A stretch of 64,000 nucleotides of DNA from Rhodoferax ferrireducens (GCA_002083775.1 MTEI01000002.1:607662-671661); one strand, 5' to 3'; shown: positions 23,534 to 35,187, numbered from the stretch's first letter. Program-made: numbers and translations. The notes: generated by a model not told the origin, from the letters alone.

Positions 23534-24622
23534 CTAGCCGCCGTTGATTCCCGGGACCGCTTTGACTGAAACAGCGTTATCGGTGGACTCCAGCCAATGC
23601 CGGACTCGTTCGGCGTCGCCCAAGCGGCTCAACTTGCCGGCAGAATCCAGAAAAACCATGATCAGTTTACGGCCCGCCACACTCGCCTGCATGACCAAGC
23701 AGCGACCAGCCTCGGAGATATAACCCGTCTTCTGCAGGCCGATGTCCCAGGTGGGGTTTTTGACGAGCCGGTTGGTGTTGTTGAACTGCAGCATGCGGCT
23801 GCCCACCGACACCTCATAACCTGGAGAGGTTGTCAAATCGCGCAGCACTGGATGCTGGTGCGCCACATCAACAAGTTTCACCAAGTCGTGGGCACTTGAG
23901 CGGTTACTGCTAGACAAACCTGTGGGCTCGACATACACCGTGTTGATCATGCCAAGCGCGCGCGCTTTGGCATTCATCTGCGCCACAAAAGCGACCATCC
24001 CGCCAGGGGCTGTTCTGGCAAGCGCATGGGCGGCGCGGTTTTCACTGGACATCAACGCCAGATGCATCAACTCGCCGCGTGTGAGGGAACTCCCCACGCG
24101 CAGACGCGACCTGCTGCCTTTTTCGGTGTCCACATCCTCGTTGGTGATGTCGATCATCTCATCCATAGACAAATGCGATTCACTGATCACCAGCCCGGTC
24201 ATCAACTTTGTCAGCGAGGCAATAGGCAAAACCGCCTTGTCATTTTTACTGTAGAGCACCTCGTTGGTCTGTTGGTCAACCACCAGCGCCACACTGGATT
24301 TCAGATTGAGCGCATCCGAGGTGTCATGCAGCCCCGCCATCTGACCAAAAGACGGTTTGGCTGCCACAACCACTCTGGCGCGGGATGCCGCCTTTTTTCG
24401 GGCAGATGCAACCACCACCTTGCGCTTGGCCTGAACCACAACTTTCTTGGATTTACCTGCTTTCGCCTTGACCACATAGGTCTTGGCAACACGCCCCTTG
24501 CTGGTAGCCGCTTGGGAAACAGCCAGGGGAGCCAGCGCCAGAGAGACGAAAAGGCCCAGCAGACACAGCACGCTGCGAGACTTGCTGCCCAGAGTGCCAT
24601 TTAGAAAATTTGTCATGACCAA
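23534..24622 (-). CDS. D-alanyl-D-alanine endopeptidase (PBP7/S11-like)
   Basis: SxxK (ASLTKLMTG), SSEN, KTGY motifs. Confidence 0.92.
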   Translation of the reverse strand: MVMTNFLNGTLGSKSRSVLCLLGLFVSLALAPLAVSQAATSKGRVAKTYVVKAKAGKSKKVVVQAKRKVVVASARKKAASRARVVVAAKPSFGQMAGLHDTSDALNLKSSVALVVDQQTNEVLYSKNDKAVLPIASLTKLMTGLVISESHLSMDEMIDITNEDVDTEKGSRSRLRVGSSLTRGELMHLALMSSENRAAHALARTAPGGMVAFVAQMNAKARALGMINTVYVEPTGLSSSNRSSAHDLVKLVDVAHQHPVLRDLTTSPGYEVSVGSRMLQFNNTNRLVKNPTWDIGLQKTGYISEAGRCLVMQASVAGRKLIMVFLDSAGKLSRLGDAERVRHWLESTDNAVSVKAVPGINGG

Positions 24623-24665
24623 GGCTCCTGACCGCGCTTAACAGATGGTCGAAGTTTAAACTGAA

Positions 24666-24699
24666 AAAGTCTCGCAGTACCAAGTACTTGCGAGACTTT
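24666..24699 (-). terminator. Rho-independent terminator downstream of leuA
   Basis: Minus strand AAGTCTCGCAAGTACTTGGTACTGCGAGACTTTTT hairpin. Confidence 0.7.
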
Positions 24700-24719
24700 C
24701 TTAAACCTTTTCGGTCTGT

Positions 24720-26258
24720 TTAGCCCTGTGCCGCCACCCGATCGGCTTGACTGCTCAATTTGTTGAGTGCACTCAGATAGGCTTTGGCTGAAGCCACCAC
24801 AATATCCGGGTCGGCACCGACGCCGTTGACCACTCTGCCGCTGTTTTGCAGGCGCACCGTCACCTCGCCCTGGCTCTCGGTAGAGCCGCTGATGGCGTTG
24901 ACCGAATACAGCACCATCTCGGCACCACTTTTCACCAGCGACTCAATGGCTTTCAGCGACGCATCGACTGGCCCGTTGCCATCCGACTCGCCTTTGAGTT
25001 CCTTGCCGTCCATGGTCATGACAATTCGGGCGTGTGGGCGTTCACCGGTTTCACTGCTCTGCGCAAGTGACACAAAACCGAAGCGATCGTGGCTTTGTGC
25101 CACGTTTTCTTCACTGACCAGCGCCAGGATGTCTTCGTCAAAAATTTCACTCTTGCGGTCTGCCAAGTCCTTGAACTTGATGAACGCATTGTTGATTTCA
25201 GACTCGCTGTCCATCGTCACGCCCAGTTCTTGCAAGCGCAACTTGAAGGCATTGCGACCGCTGAGCTTGCCCATCACGATCTTGTTGTTGCTCCAGCCCA
25301 CATCTTCCGCGCGCATGATTTCATAGGTGTCACGCGCCTTGAGCACACCGTCCTGGTGGATCCCTGAGGCGTGGGCAAAAGCATTGGCACCCACCACGGC
25401 TTTGTTGGGTTGAACCACAAAACCGGTGGTTTGGCTGACCAGGCGACTGGCTGCCAGAATGTGTTTGGTGTCAATACCCAGTTCCAGACCAAAATAGTCT
25501 TTGCGCGTTTTGACCGCCATGACGATTTCTTCCAGCGAACAGTTGCCGGCACGTTCGCCCAAGCCATTGATGGTGCACTCCACTTGGCGCGCACCACCAA
25601 TCTTCACACCCGCCAGAGAATTGGCCACTGCCATGCCCAGATCGTTGTGGCAATGTACCGACCAGATGGCTTTGTCACTGTTCGGAATGCGTTCGCGCAG
25701 GTCCTTGATGAAGTTGCCATACAGTTCCGGAATGGCGTAACCCACAGTGTCCGGCACATTGATGGTGGTGGCACCTTCGTTGATGACCGCTTCAAACACC
25801 CGGCACAAAAAGTCCGGATCAGACCGGTAAGCGTCTTCGGCACTGAATTCGATGTCACCCATCAGGTTACGGGCGAAACGTACCGCCAGCTTGGACTGCT
25901 CAAACACCTGGTCCGGCGTCATGCGCAATTTCTTTTCCATGTGCAGCGGGCTGGTCGCCAAAAACAAGTGCAAACGGCCGGAATTGGCAGGCTTCAGAGC
26001 CTCAGCAGCCCGCGAGATATCACGGTCACTGGCACGCGCCAGCGAACACACGGTCGAATCCTTGATGACCTCGGCAATGGCCTTGATGCACTCAAAGTCG
26101 CCATTGGAGCTGGCAGCAAAGCCGGCTTCGATCACGTCAACTTTCAGACGTTCGAGCTGACGGGCAATCCGCAGCTTCTCATCGCGGGTCATGGAGGCGC
26201 CGGGAGACTGCTCGCCATCGCGCAAGGTGGTGTCAAAAATCACTAACTTATCGGTCAT
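24720..26258 (-). CDS. leuA: 2-isopropylmalate synthase
   Basis: [20 protein letters not shown]; LeuA regulatory C-terminal domain. Confidence 0.97.
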   Translation of the reverse strand: MTDKLVIFDTTLRDGEQSPGASMTRDEKLRIARQLERLKVDVIEAGFAASSNGDFECIKAIAEVIKDSTVCSLARASDRDISRAAEALKPANSGRLHLFLATSPLHMEKKLRMTPDQVFEQSKLAVRFARNLMGDIEFSAEDAYRSDPDFLCRVFEAVINEGATTINVPDTVGYAIPELYGNFIKDLRERIPNSDKAIWSVHCHNDLGMAVANSLAGVKIGGARQVECTINGLGERAGNCSLEEIVMAVKTRKDYFGLELGIDTKHILAASRLVSQTTGFVVQPNKAVVGANAFAHASGIHQDGVLKARDTYEIMRAEDVGWSNNKIVMGKLSGRNAFKLRLQELGVTMDSESEINNAFIKFKDLADRKSEIFDEDILALVSEENVAQSHDRFGFVSLAQSSETGERPHARIVMTMDGKELKGESDGNGPVDASLKAIESLVKSGAEMVLYSVNAISGSTESQGEVTVRLQNSGRVVNGVGADPDIVVASAKAYLSALNKLSSQADRVAAQG

Positions 26259-26312
26259 ATCGCTTCTCCTAAGTTCTCAATGAATTCGCAACTGAAATTT
26301 GTTCATGCCAAC

Positions 26313-26347
26313 AAAAAAGCCCGTTGCGAATGGCATACGGGCTTTTT
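26313..26347 (-). terminator. leuA leader attenuator terminator
   Basis: Minus strand AAAAAGCCCGTATGCCATTCGCAACGGGCTTTTTT between leader ORF and leuA. Confidence 0.85.
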
Positions 26348-26367
26348 GGGGTTGAGGCAATCAAGCG

Positions 26368-26421
26368 CTAACAACGCCACCCGTCGGGTGTCGGTAGTAG
26401 GGCTAGAGATAGCTTTTGCAT
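26368..26421 (-). CDS. Putative leucine leader peptide MQKLSLALLPTPDGWRC
   Basis: 17-aa ORF with four Leu, all CTA; followed by alternative hairpin and terminator before leuA. Confidence 0.75.
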   Translation of the reverse strand: MQKLSLALLPTPDGWRC

Positions 26422-26482
26422 GGGTGCAATGTACCATAGGTCAGCCGTTCAAAGGCGTGAACAGGTTCACTTTATAGGCAGG

Positions 26483-27295
26483 TCAATCGTGCAGACCGCG
26501 CTCTTCAGGCTCCTGAGTTGAGGTACTGATGACACTGGTGGGAATACCTTTGGCCTTGCGCCAAAAGTAAACCACGTAACCACTCAGGCCGTAAACCACA
26601 AAAATACCGAACAACACCGTGGGGGGGTCAATGTTGATGAGCGCAATGGCGATGGCTATCAGCACAATCACCACAAACGGCACGCTGCGTTTCATACGCA
26701 CGTCTTTGAAGCTATAAAACGGCACATTGGTCACCATTGTCAGCCCAGCGTACAGCGCCAAAGCGAACATTGGCCAGGCCAGACTGGCACCAGGAATTTC
26801 CAAATCGGTGGCCACCCAGATCAGGCCAGCCACCAGTGCTGCTGCTGCGGGGGACGGCAGACCTTGAAAATACCGCTTGTCCACCACGGTGGTATTGACG
26901 TTGAAGCGGGCCAATCGCAATGCCGCGCAGGCACAATAAACAAAAGCCGCCAGCCAACCCCAACGACCCAGCCCCTTGAGCGCCCAGACGTAACTGATCA
27001 AGGCTGGCGCAGCGCCAAAAGACACCATGTCTGACAAGGAGTCCATCTGCTCACCAAAAGCACTCTGGGTATTGGTCATGCGCGCCACCCGACCGTCAAG
27101 ACTGTCCAGAATCATGGCGCAAAAAACGCCAATGGCGGCCAGATCAAAACGACCATTGATGGCCATCACAATGGCATAAAAACCGCCAAAAAGCGCCGCC
27201 AAGGTAAACAGGTTGGGTAAAACGTAGATGCCCTTGCGTCGCTTTTTGAGCGGCGCTTCGAGTTCAGCAAAATCAGAGTTGTGGGCGTCATCCAT
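26483..27295 (-). CDS. pssA: CDP-diacylglycerol-serine O-phosphatidyltransferase
   Basis: CDP-alcohol phosphotransferase motif DSLDGRVARMTNTQSAFGEQMDSLSD. Confidence 0.94.
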   Translation of the reverse strand: MDDAHNSDFAELEAPLKKRRKGIYVLPNLFTLAALFGGFYAIVMAINGRFDLAAIGVFCAMILDSLDGRVARMTNTQSAFGEQMDSLSDMVSFGAAPALISYVWALKGLGRWGWLAAFVYCACAALRLARFNVNTTVVDKRYFQGLPSPAAAALVAGLIWVATDLEIPGASLAWPMFALALYAGLTMVTNVPFYSFKDVRMKRSVPFVVIVLIAIAIALINIDPPTVLFGIFVVYGLSGYVVYFWRKAKGIPTSVISTSTQEPEERGLHD

Positions 27296-27327
27296 TCCAG
27301 CGGCCTATTGAGTCTTTCCATAATAAC

Positions 27328-27350
27328 AAAAGGCCACCGAGGTGGCCTTT
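27328..27350. terminator. Hairpin between ilvC and pssA
   Basis: AAAGGCCACCGAGGTGGCCTTT. Confidence 0.7.
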
Positions 27351-27369
27351 GTCATGATCTAGCCGCCTA

Positions 27370-28386
<1,017 letters not shown>

Positions 28387-28408
28387 CTATCTCTCCATTG
28401 TAAAAAAT

Positions 28409-28900
28409 TCAAACTCGCAAAATCCGCTCACCCCGACCAATGCCGCTGGCACCAGTGCGCACGGTTTCCAAAATGGCACCACTCTCAATCGCGCTCAAGA
28501 ACGCATCGTTTTTGGACTGGTCACCGGTCAGCTCTATGGTGTAACTCTTCTCGGTCACGTCGATGATGCGGCCACGGAAGATATCCGCCATACGCTTCAT
28601 CTCTTCGCGTTCTTTGCCTACAGCGCGCACTTTGACCATCATCAGTTCACGCTCGGTGTAAGCGCCTTCGGTCAGGTCAACCACCTTGACCACCTCAATC
28701 AGACGATTCAGATGTTTGGTGATCTGCTCAATGACTTCTTCCGAACCAGCGGTCTGGATGGTCATGCGCGACAGGCTGGGGTCTTCCGTGGGGGCCACAG
28801 TCAGCGACTCGATGTTGTAACCACGGGCAGAAAACAAGCCCACCACGCGCGAAAGGGCACCGGCTTCGTTTTCCAGCAAAACAGCAATAATATGTTTCAT
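28409..28900 (-). CDS. ilvH: Acetolactate synthase small subunit
   Basis: MKHIIAVLLENEAGALSRVVGLFSARGYNIESL (ACT domain). Confidence 0.97.
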   Translation of the reverse strand: MKHIIAVLLENEAGALSRVVGLFSARGYNIESLTVAPTEDPSLSRMTIQTAGSEEVIEQITKHLNRLIEVVKVVDLTEGAYTERELMMVKVRAVGKEREEMKRMADIFRGRIIDVTEKSYTIELTGDQSKNDAFLSAIESGAILETVRTGASGIGRGERILRV

Positions 28901-29024
28901 AGTGAATGACGCCTCATTTCGCCAACGCAAAAGCTTGCGCTTTCACCACCCTCCTCCGCACACGGTAATGTGTGGACTTGGCGAGCAATAGATTTGTCTA
29001 GTTAGGTTGAAGTAAAAAAACAGC

Positions 29025-30827
29025 TTAGAGGTCTTCGGCGCTCATCAGCATTTCGGTGATGCCGTTGCCTGCACGCACCATCGGGAACACGTTCTCGGTG
29101 GGGTCGGTGCGGAAGTCCATGAACACGGTGCGATCTTTCAGCTTGCGTGCTTCACGCAGGGCGCCTTCAACATCTGAGGCTTTTTCAATCAGCATGCCGA
29201 CGTGACCATAAGCCTCCGCCAGCTTGACAAAATCGGGCAGCGCGTCCATGTAGCTGTGGCTGTAGCGGCCTGAGTACTCGATTTCTTGCCACTGGCGCAC
29301 CATGCCCAGGTAACGGTTGTTCAGCGACACAATCTTGATGGGCGTGTTGTATTGCAGACAGGTGGACAGTTCCTGAATGCACATTTGCACAGAGCCTTCA
29401 CCGGTGATGCAAAACACCTCGCTCTCGGGTTTGGCCAGTTTGATGCCCATGGCGTAGGGAATGCCCACGCCCATGGTGCCCAAACCGCCTGAATTGATCC
29501 AACGCCGCGGTTCGTCAAAGCGGTAATACTGTGCCGCCCACATCTGATGCTGCCCGACGTCCGAGGTAATGTAGGTATCGGCGTCCTTGGTCATGTTCCA
29601 AAGCGTTTCCACCACATACTGGGGTTTGATCACATCGTTGGTGCCGTGGTCGTATTTCAGGCAATCGCGCTTGCGCCAGCCCTCGATCGTGTCCCACCAG
29701 GCACCCAAGGCGTTGGCGTCGGGCTTGACGCTGCTTTCCTTGATCATGGCAATCAGTTCCGTCAGCACTTCTTTGACGTCCCCGACGATCGGAATATCGA
29801 CCCGCACCCGCTTGGAAATGCTCGACGGATCAATGTCAATGTGGATAATTTTGCGTTCGTTCTGGGCAAAATGCTTGGGGTTGCCGATCACCCGGTCGTC
29901 AAAACGTGCGCCAACGGCCAGCAACACATCGCAGTTTTGCATGGCGCTGTTGGCTTCCAGGGTGCCGTGCATGCCCAGCATGCCCAGGAATTTGCGGTCG
30001 CTGGCCGGATATGCACCCAGGCCCATCAGCGTGTTGGTGACCGGGTAACCGAGCATGTCAACCAGTTGGCGCAACTCGGCCGTGGCATTGCTCAACAGCA
30101 CACCACCACCGGTGTAGATATAGGGCCGCTTGGCCGCCAACAAAAGTTGCAACGCCTTGCGGATTTGACCGCCATGGCCTTTGCGCACCGGGTTGTAAGA
30201 GCGCATTTCCACCTTGTCGGGGTAACCGTGATAAGGCACCTTCTTGAAGGACACGTCCTTGGGGATATCGACCACCACCGGACCCGGGCGACCGCTGCGG
30301 GCGATGTGGAAGGCCTTCTTCATGGTCTCGGCCATGTCGCGCGCATCTTTCACCAGAAAGTTGTGTTTGACAATCGGGCGGGTAATACCGACCGTGTCGC
30401 ACTCCTGAAAAGCGTCCATACCGATGGCTGCAGTGGGCACCTGGCCGCTGATGATCACCATCGGAATGCTGTCCATGTAAGCGGTGGCAATGCCAGTGAC
30501 CGCATTGGTGGCACCGGGGCCCGAGGTAACCAGCGCCACACCCACTTCACCGGTGGCACGGGCGTAGCCGTCAGCCGCGTGCACGGCCGCCTGCTCGTGG
30601 CGCACCAGAATGTGCTGGATGGTGTCCTGCTTGAAAACAGCGTCGTAAATGTGCAGTACGGCACCGCCGGGATAGCCCCAGACGTACTTGACGTTTTCGG
30701 CCTGCAGGGCCTTGATCAGGATTTCTGCACCACGCAACTCTTGCACGCCCGAATCGTGGGCGGTCTTGCTGTGGGCGGCGGAAGATGTATGAGATACCGA
30801 ACTGGTTTCGGCTTTGGATATTTCCAT
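29025..30827 (-). CDS. ilvB: Acetolactate synthase large subunit
   Basis: ThDP enzyme; VWGYPGGAVL; GDG-type motif GEGSVQMCIQELST. Confidence 0.97.
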   Translation of the reverse strand: MEISKAETSSVSHTSSAAHSKTAHDSGVQELRGAEILIKALQAENVKYVWGYPGGAVLHIYDAVFKQDTIQHILVRHEQAAVHAADGYARATGEVGVALVTSGPGATNAVTGIATAYMDSIPMVIISGQVPTAAIGMDAFQECDTVGITRPIVKHNFLVKDARDMAETMKKAFHIARSGRPGPVVVDIPKDVSFKKVPYHGYPDKVEMRSYNPVRKGHGGQIRKALQLLLAAKRPYIYTGGGVLLSNATAELRQLVDMLGYPVTNTLMGLGAYPASDRKFLGMLGMHGTLEANSAMQNCDVLLAVGARFDDRVIGNPKHFAQNERKIIHIDIDPSSISKRVRVDIPIVGDVKEVLTELIAMIKESSVKPDANALGAWWDTIEGWRKRDCLKYDHGTNDVIKPQYVVETLWNMTKDADTYITSDVGQHQMWAAQYYRFDEPRRWINSGGLGTMGVGIPYAMGIKLAKPESEVFCITGEGSVQMCIQELSTCLQYNTPIKIVSLNNRYLGMVRQWQEIEYSGRYSHSYMDALPDFVKLAEAYGHVGMLIEKASDVEGALREARKLKDRTVFMDFRTDPTENVFPMVRAGNGITEMLMSAEDL

Positions 30828-31076
30828 GATGAACCTTTGTGAATTTCTCTGACGAAAAACCTTGGGTGCTTCTTTGCAAACACTTGTGGCGTTGCATTGA
30901 AACTTAAGACCAAAGCCACAAGCGTTAAGAATAATTCGCCAGACTTTGACCCGTTTGCTTTAATTTGCAACGCGCATTATGGCATCAGGCCGGGTGCCGC
31001 AACGACGAGTTCCGAAAATCAGGTACATTTTCGGGCTTATTCGGCACACCCGGGCGCTCCTTCTGGCCCGCTCTCC

Positions 31077-31613
31077 ATGACGACTCCAACCCCCTCCACC
31101 ACGCCTTCAACCGATCTGGAAACACCCGGCCTGTGGCGCCGCATGTCGTGCTGGCTGTATGAGGGCATTCTGTTGTTTGGTGTGGTGTTCATCGCCGGTT
31201 ACCTGTTTAGCGCGCTGAGCCAGACGAAAAATGCCATGGATAACCGCAACGCGCTGCAGGCCTTCATTTTTGTGGTCTTTGGCATCTACTTTGGCTGGTT
31301 ATGGTCCAAAGGGCAGACTCTGGCCATGAAAACCTGGCGCATCAAGGTGGTTGATCTGCAGGGCCAGCCCTTGACGCAGGGCCGCGCCGTTGTGCGCTAC
31401 CTGTGGAGCTGGGTGTGGTTGCTGCCGCCCTTGCTGGTGGCCGGATGGTTTGAACTCTCGGGGGGTGAAACCACGGTGATCACTCTGGGCTGGGTGGCTG
31501 TCTGGGCCATTTTGAGCCGCTTTCATCCCCGCAGGCAGTTCTGGCATGACGCGCTGGCAGGCACCCAGCTGGTGAATGCGCCAGCCGCGCCCAAGCGCAG
31601 TTGGCGGGCCTGA
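31077..31613 (+). CDS. RDD-family membrane protein
   Basis: LWRRMSCWLYEGILLFGVVF; RDD-type TM layout. Confidence 0.85.
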   Translation: MTTPTPSTTPSTDLETPGLWRRMSCWLYEGILLFGVVFIAGYLFSALSQTKNAMDNRNALQAFIFVVFGIYFGWLWSKGQTLAMKTWRIKVVDLQGQPLTQGRAVVRYLWSWVWLLPPLLVAGWFELSGGETTVITLGWVAVWAILSRFHPRRQFWHDALAGTQLVNAPAAPKRSWRA

Positions 31614-31622
31614 AACACTGCC

Positions 31623-32000
<378 letters not shown>

Positions 32001-32053
32001 TCAGCCGCAGTGCGGCGTGCATGCACCTTGATTGTGCATGATGACAAACACGC

Positions 32054-33730
32054 TCAGGCGCGAAAGCGGTTGGTGATCGGGTAACGCCAATCTTTACCAA
32101 AGCTGCGGTGCGTGACCCGGATGCCCACTGGCGACTGGCGGCGCTTGTATTCGTTGATCTTGATCAGGCGCGTGACGCGCTCCACGTCAGCACGCGAAAA
32201 CCCGGCGGCGATGATGGCTTCGATGCTCTGGTCGTTTTCCATATAGCGCTCCAGAATCGCGTCCAGCACCTCGTAGGGCGGTAGGCTGTCCTGGTCGGTC
32301 TGGTCCGGGCGCAGCTCGGCGCTCGGCGGGCGGGTGATGATGCGCTCGGGGATCGGCTCAGTTCCAGTGCCGTACGGGTCATGTTCATTGCGCCAGCGCG
32401 CCAAACGGAACACGGTGGTTTTGGCCAGGTCCTTGATCACGGCAAAACCACCCGCCATGTCGCCATACAGCGTGCAATAACCGGTGGCCATTTCGCTCTT
32501 GTTGCCGGTGGTCAGGACGATGCTGCCAAACTTGTTGGAGAGCGCCATCAGCAGCGTGCCGCGGATGCGGGCCTGGATGTTTTCTTCGGTGGTGTCTTCC
32601 GCCAGCCCCTTGAATTCACCCGCCAGCGTGGCCTTGAAGGCTTCGAATTCGGGCACGATGGACAACTCGTCATAACGCACGCCCAGGCGCGCCGCCATGT
32701 CACGCGCATCAATCCAGCTGATGTCTGCCGTGTACGGCGAGGGCATCATCACCGCACGCACCCGGTCTTTGCCCAGCGCGTCCACCGCAATCGCCAGCAC
32801 CAGCGCCGAATCGATGCCGCCAGAAAGCCCCAGCAGCACCGACGGGAAACCATTTTTGCCAATGTAATCGCGCACGCCCAGCACCAGTGCGTCCCACAGG
32901 TCTTCGTCAGCGGTGCGTTCCGGTGCAATCGTTGACGTAATTTTAATAGCTAATGGCCCTTTATTTATAAGGGCTAGAAGGCTATTTTCTATAAAACTCG
33001 GGGCACGGGCGGCCAACGTGCCATCGGCGTGCAGAGCAAACGAATGGCCTTCAAAAACCACCTCGTCCTGCCCACCCACCAGGTGCGCATAGACCAGCGG
33101 CAGGCCGCAGTCCAACACGCGTTCGCGCATCATCTGCTCGCGCTCCAGCCCCTTGCCGACGTGAAATGGCGAGGCGTTGATCACGACCAGCAGCTCGGCC
33201 CCAGCATCGCGCGTCTGCCGCGCCGGGGCTTCAAACCAGGCGTCTTCACAGATCAGCAGGCCCACCTTGAGCGTGGCGCCCGGCGCGCCAGCCTCAAAAA
33301 CACACACCTCCTGCCCCGGCGTGAAGTAACGGCGCTCATCGAACACCTGGTAGTTAGGCAGCTCACGTTTGGCGTAATTGGCCACCACCTGACCCTCGCG
33401 CAGCACGCTGGCAGCGTTGAATCGCTGCTGCACCGCGACCGATTTGGTGCGGCTGTCGCCGCCCATCGGGTGGCCCACGACCACCGCGAGGTCTTTCAAC
33501 GGGGCCAGCGCGGCGGCCACGGCTTTCACGGCATCATCACAGGCAGCGATGAAAGCGCCGCGCAGGAACAGGTCTTCAGCGGCATAGCCACAGATGGACA
33601 GCTCAGGCGTGAGCACCAGACGTGCGCCTTGTTGGTACGCGTCTTGCGCCGCCTGGATGATTTTTTGCGAATTACCGGCCAGATCACCCACCACCAGGTT
33701 GAGTTGGGCAATGCAGAGTTTGAGCGTCAT
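32054..33730 (-). CDS. nadE: Glutamine-dependent NAD+ synthetase
   Basis: Nitrilase-type glutaminase domain plus synthetase domain (LLGLSGGIDSALVLAIAVDALG). Confidence 0.96.
   Translation of the reverse strand: MTLKLCIAQLNLVVGDLAGNSQKIIQAAQDAYQQGARLVLTPELSICGYAAEDLFLRGAFIAACDDAVKAVAAALAPLKDLAVVVGHPMGGDSRTKSVAVQQRFNAASVLREGQVVANYAKRELPNYQVFDERRYFTPGQEVCVFEAGAPGATLKVGLLICEDAWFEAPARQTRDAGAELLVVINASPFHVGKGLEREQMMRERVLDCGLPLVYAHLVGGQDEVVFEGHSFALHADGTLAARAPSFIENSLLALINKGPLAIKITSTIAPERTADEDLWDALVLGVRDYIGKNGFPSVLLGLSGGIDSALVLAIAVDALGKDRVRAVMMPSPYTADISWIDARDMAARLGVRYDELSIVPEFEAFKATLAGEFKGLAEDTTEENIQARIRGTLLMALSNKFGSIVLTTGNKSEMATGYCTLYGDMAGGFAVIKDLAKTTVFRLARWRNEHDPYGTGTEPIPERIITRPPSAELRPDQTDQDSLPPYEVLDAILERYMENDQSIEAIIAAGFSRADVERVTRLIKINEYKRRQSPVGIRVTHRSFGKDWRYPITNRFRA
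32941..32996 (+). repeat. Dispersed palindromic repeat family A inserted in-frame within nadE
   Basis: AATAGCTAATGGCCCTTTATTTATAAGGGCTAGAAGGCTATTTTCTATAAAA; encodes ...FIENSLLALINKGPLAIKIT... in the interdomain region. Confidence 0.9.
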
Positions 33731-33745
33731 GAAAAGGTCGATGCA

Positions 33746-35032
33746 ATGATGGAAAAAGAACACGGGTCAGTCGCAAATGATTATGTCATTCGGGTGCTGG
33801 ATTCGCCCCTGCAGGTGGACGCTGGCGTGTGGGATGCGCTGCTCCTGACGCAAAGCGCGCCGACACCTTTCATGCGCCACGCATTTTTGAGTGCCCTGCA
33901 CACCACCGGCTGCGCCACCGCCGCCACGGGCTGGACGCCCCGGTTTTTTCTGCTCGAGCGCGGCGGCGAATTGCAGGCCGCCTGTGCGATTTACATCAAG
34001 TCGCACTCCGGGGGTGAATTTGTCTTTGACTGGGGCTGGGCGCGCGCCTACCACCAGCATGGCCTGAGCTACCACCCCAAAGCGGTGTGCGCCGTGCCCT
34101 TCATCCCGGTGCCGGGCAGCCGGCTGTTGGCGCGCACGCCAGAAGACCGCCGGGCGCTGGTGACCAAGCTGCTGGACTGGTGCGCGGCCAACCAGCTGAC
34201 CGGCTTGCACGCGCTGTTTGCCAGCGACGACGATGTCGCGGCGCTGACCCAGGCGGGCATGTTGTTGCGCCACACCATCCAGTTCCACTGGTCCAACAGC
34301 CCGAGCGGTTACGCCAGTTTTGACGACTTTCTGGCCAGCCTGTCGCAGGAGAAGCGCAAAAAGATCCGCCAGGAGCGGCGCAAGGTGGCTGAGGCTGGTG
34401 TGACCTTTCGGGTGCTTGAAGGTAACACCATCACCGAGGCGGACTGGGACTTTTTCTACCGTTGTTATGAGCGCACTTACCTGGAGCACGGCAATCCGCC
34501 TTACTTCAACCGCGCGTTCTACACCCGCATGGCAAGCGACATGCCCGAGGACTGGGTGCTGTTTGTCGCCGAACAGAACGGTGAACCCATTGCATCAAGT
34601 TTGCTAGCTGTCAACGCAAGCTGCATAGGGGCTGGAGGTGAAAAGAACATTAAAACCTCTGACGGTTCAGGCGCGTTGCTTGACACCGGCTTGGCTGGCC
34701 AGGCGGGTGCTGGTCAGAGTGGGCGCGTGGCCTATGGGCGTTATTGGGGTGCGCTCAAGCGGGTGGATTGTTTGCACTTTGAGGCCTGTTATTACCAGCC
34801 TTTGTTATGGTGCATCGAACACGGCTACCAGCGTTTTGAAGGTGGCGCGCAGGGTGAACACAAGCTGGCCCGCGCCCTGCTGCCCGTCACCACCACCAGC
34901 GCCCATTGGCTGGCGCATCCACAATTTTTTGCGGCGGTGGACAACTTCTTGACGCAGGAACGCGAAGGGATTGGGCAGTATGTGGGCGAATTGGAAGGCC
35001 GGAGCCCGTTCAAGGCCGCTGCCACTCGATGA
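33746..35032 (+). CDS. GNAT-like / peptidogalycan biosynthesis-type protein (DUF482-like)
   Basis: SQEKRKKIRQERRKVAEAGVTF; HFEACYYQPLLWCIEHGYQRFEGGAQGEHKLARALLP. Confidence 0.85.
   Translation: MMEKEHGSVANDYVIRVLDSPLQVDAGVWDALLLTQSAPTPFMRHAFLSALHTTGCATAATGWTPRFFLLERGGELQAACAIYIKSHSGGEFVFDWGWARAYHQHGLSYHPKAVCAVPFIPVPGSRLLARTPEDRRALVTKLLDWCAANQLTGLHALFASDDDVAALTQAGMLLRHTIQFHWSNSPSGYASFDDFLASLSQEKRKKIRQERRKVAEAGVTFRVLEGNTITEADWDFFYRCYERTYLEHGNPPYFNRAFYTRMASDMPEDWVLFVAEQNGEPIASSLLAVNASCIGAGGEKNIKTSDGSGALLDTGLAGQAGAGQSGRVAYGRYWGALKRVDCLHFEACYYQPLLWCIEHGYQRFEGGAQGEHKLARALLPVTTTSAHWLAHPQFFAAVDNFLTQEREGIGQYVGELEGRSPFKAAATR
34599..34646 (+). repeat. Degenerate family A repeat inside the GNAT-like gene
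   Basis: TTTGCTAGCTGTCAACGCAAGCTGCATAGGGGCTGGAGGTGAAAA. Confidence 0.6.
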
Positions 35033-35090
35033 GATCTCAGGTCTGTAACTGCCAGCGTCTGGGAACTTTGGCGGTGCAGACTTGTGCACG

Positions 35091-35128
35091 TCGAGGGCAA
35101 GGAGGAGCCCGCAGGGCGGGGGACACGA
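35091..35128. repeat. Family B hairpin element, copy 3 (no clear outer arms)
   Basis: AAGGAGGAGCCCGCAGGGCGGGGGACACG. Confidence 0.7.
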
Positions 35129-35187
35129 ACGGAGCTGAGTGCCACGTCGGCCTGCGGCCCGCAATCACCGAGGCAGACAAGTGCCTG

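Noticed and set aside
33029-33745. N-terminal extension of the GNAT-like ORF, antisense to nadE
   Set aside because: Overlaps nadE completely; a proper ATG at 33746 starts the conserved protein
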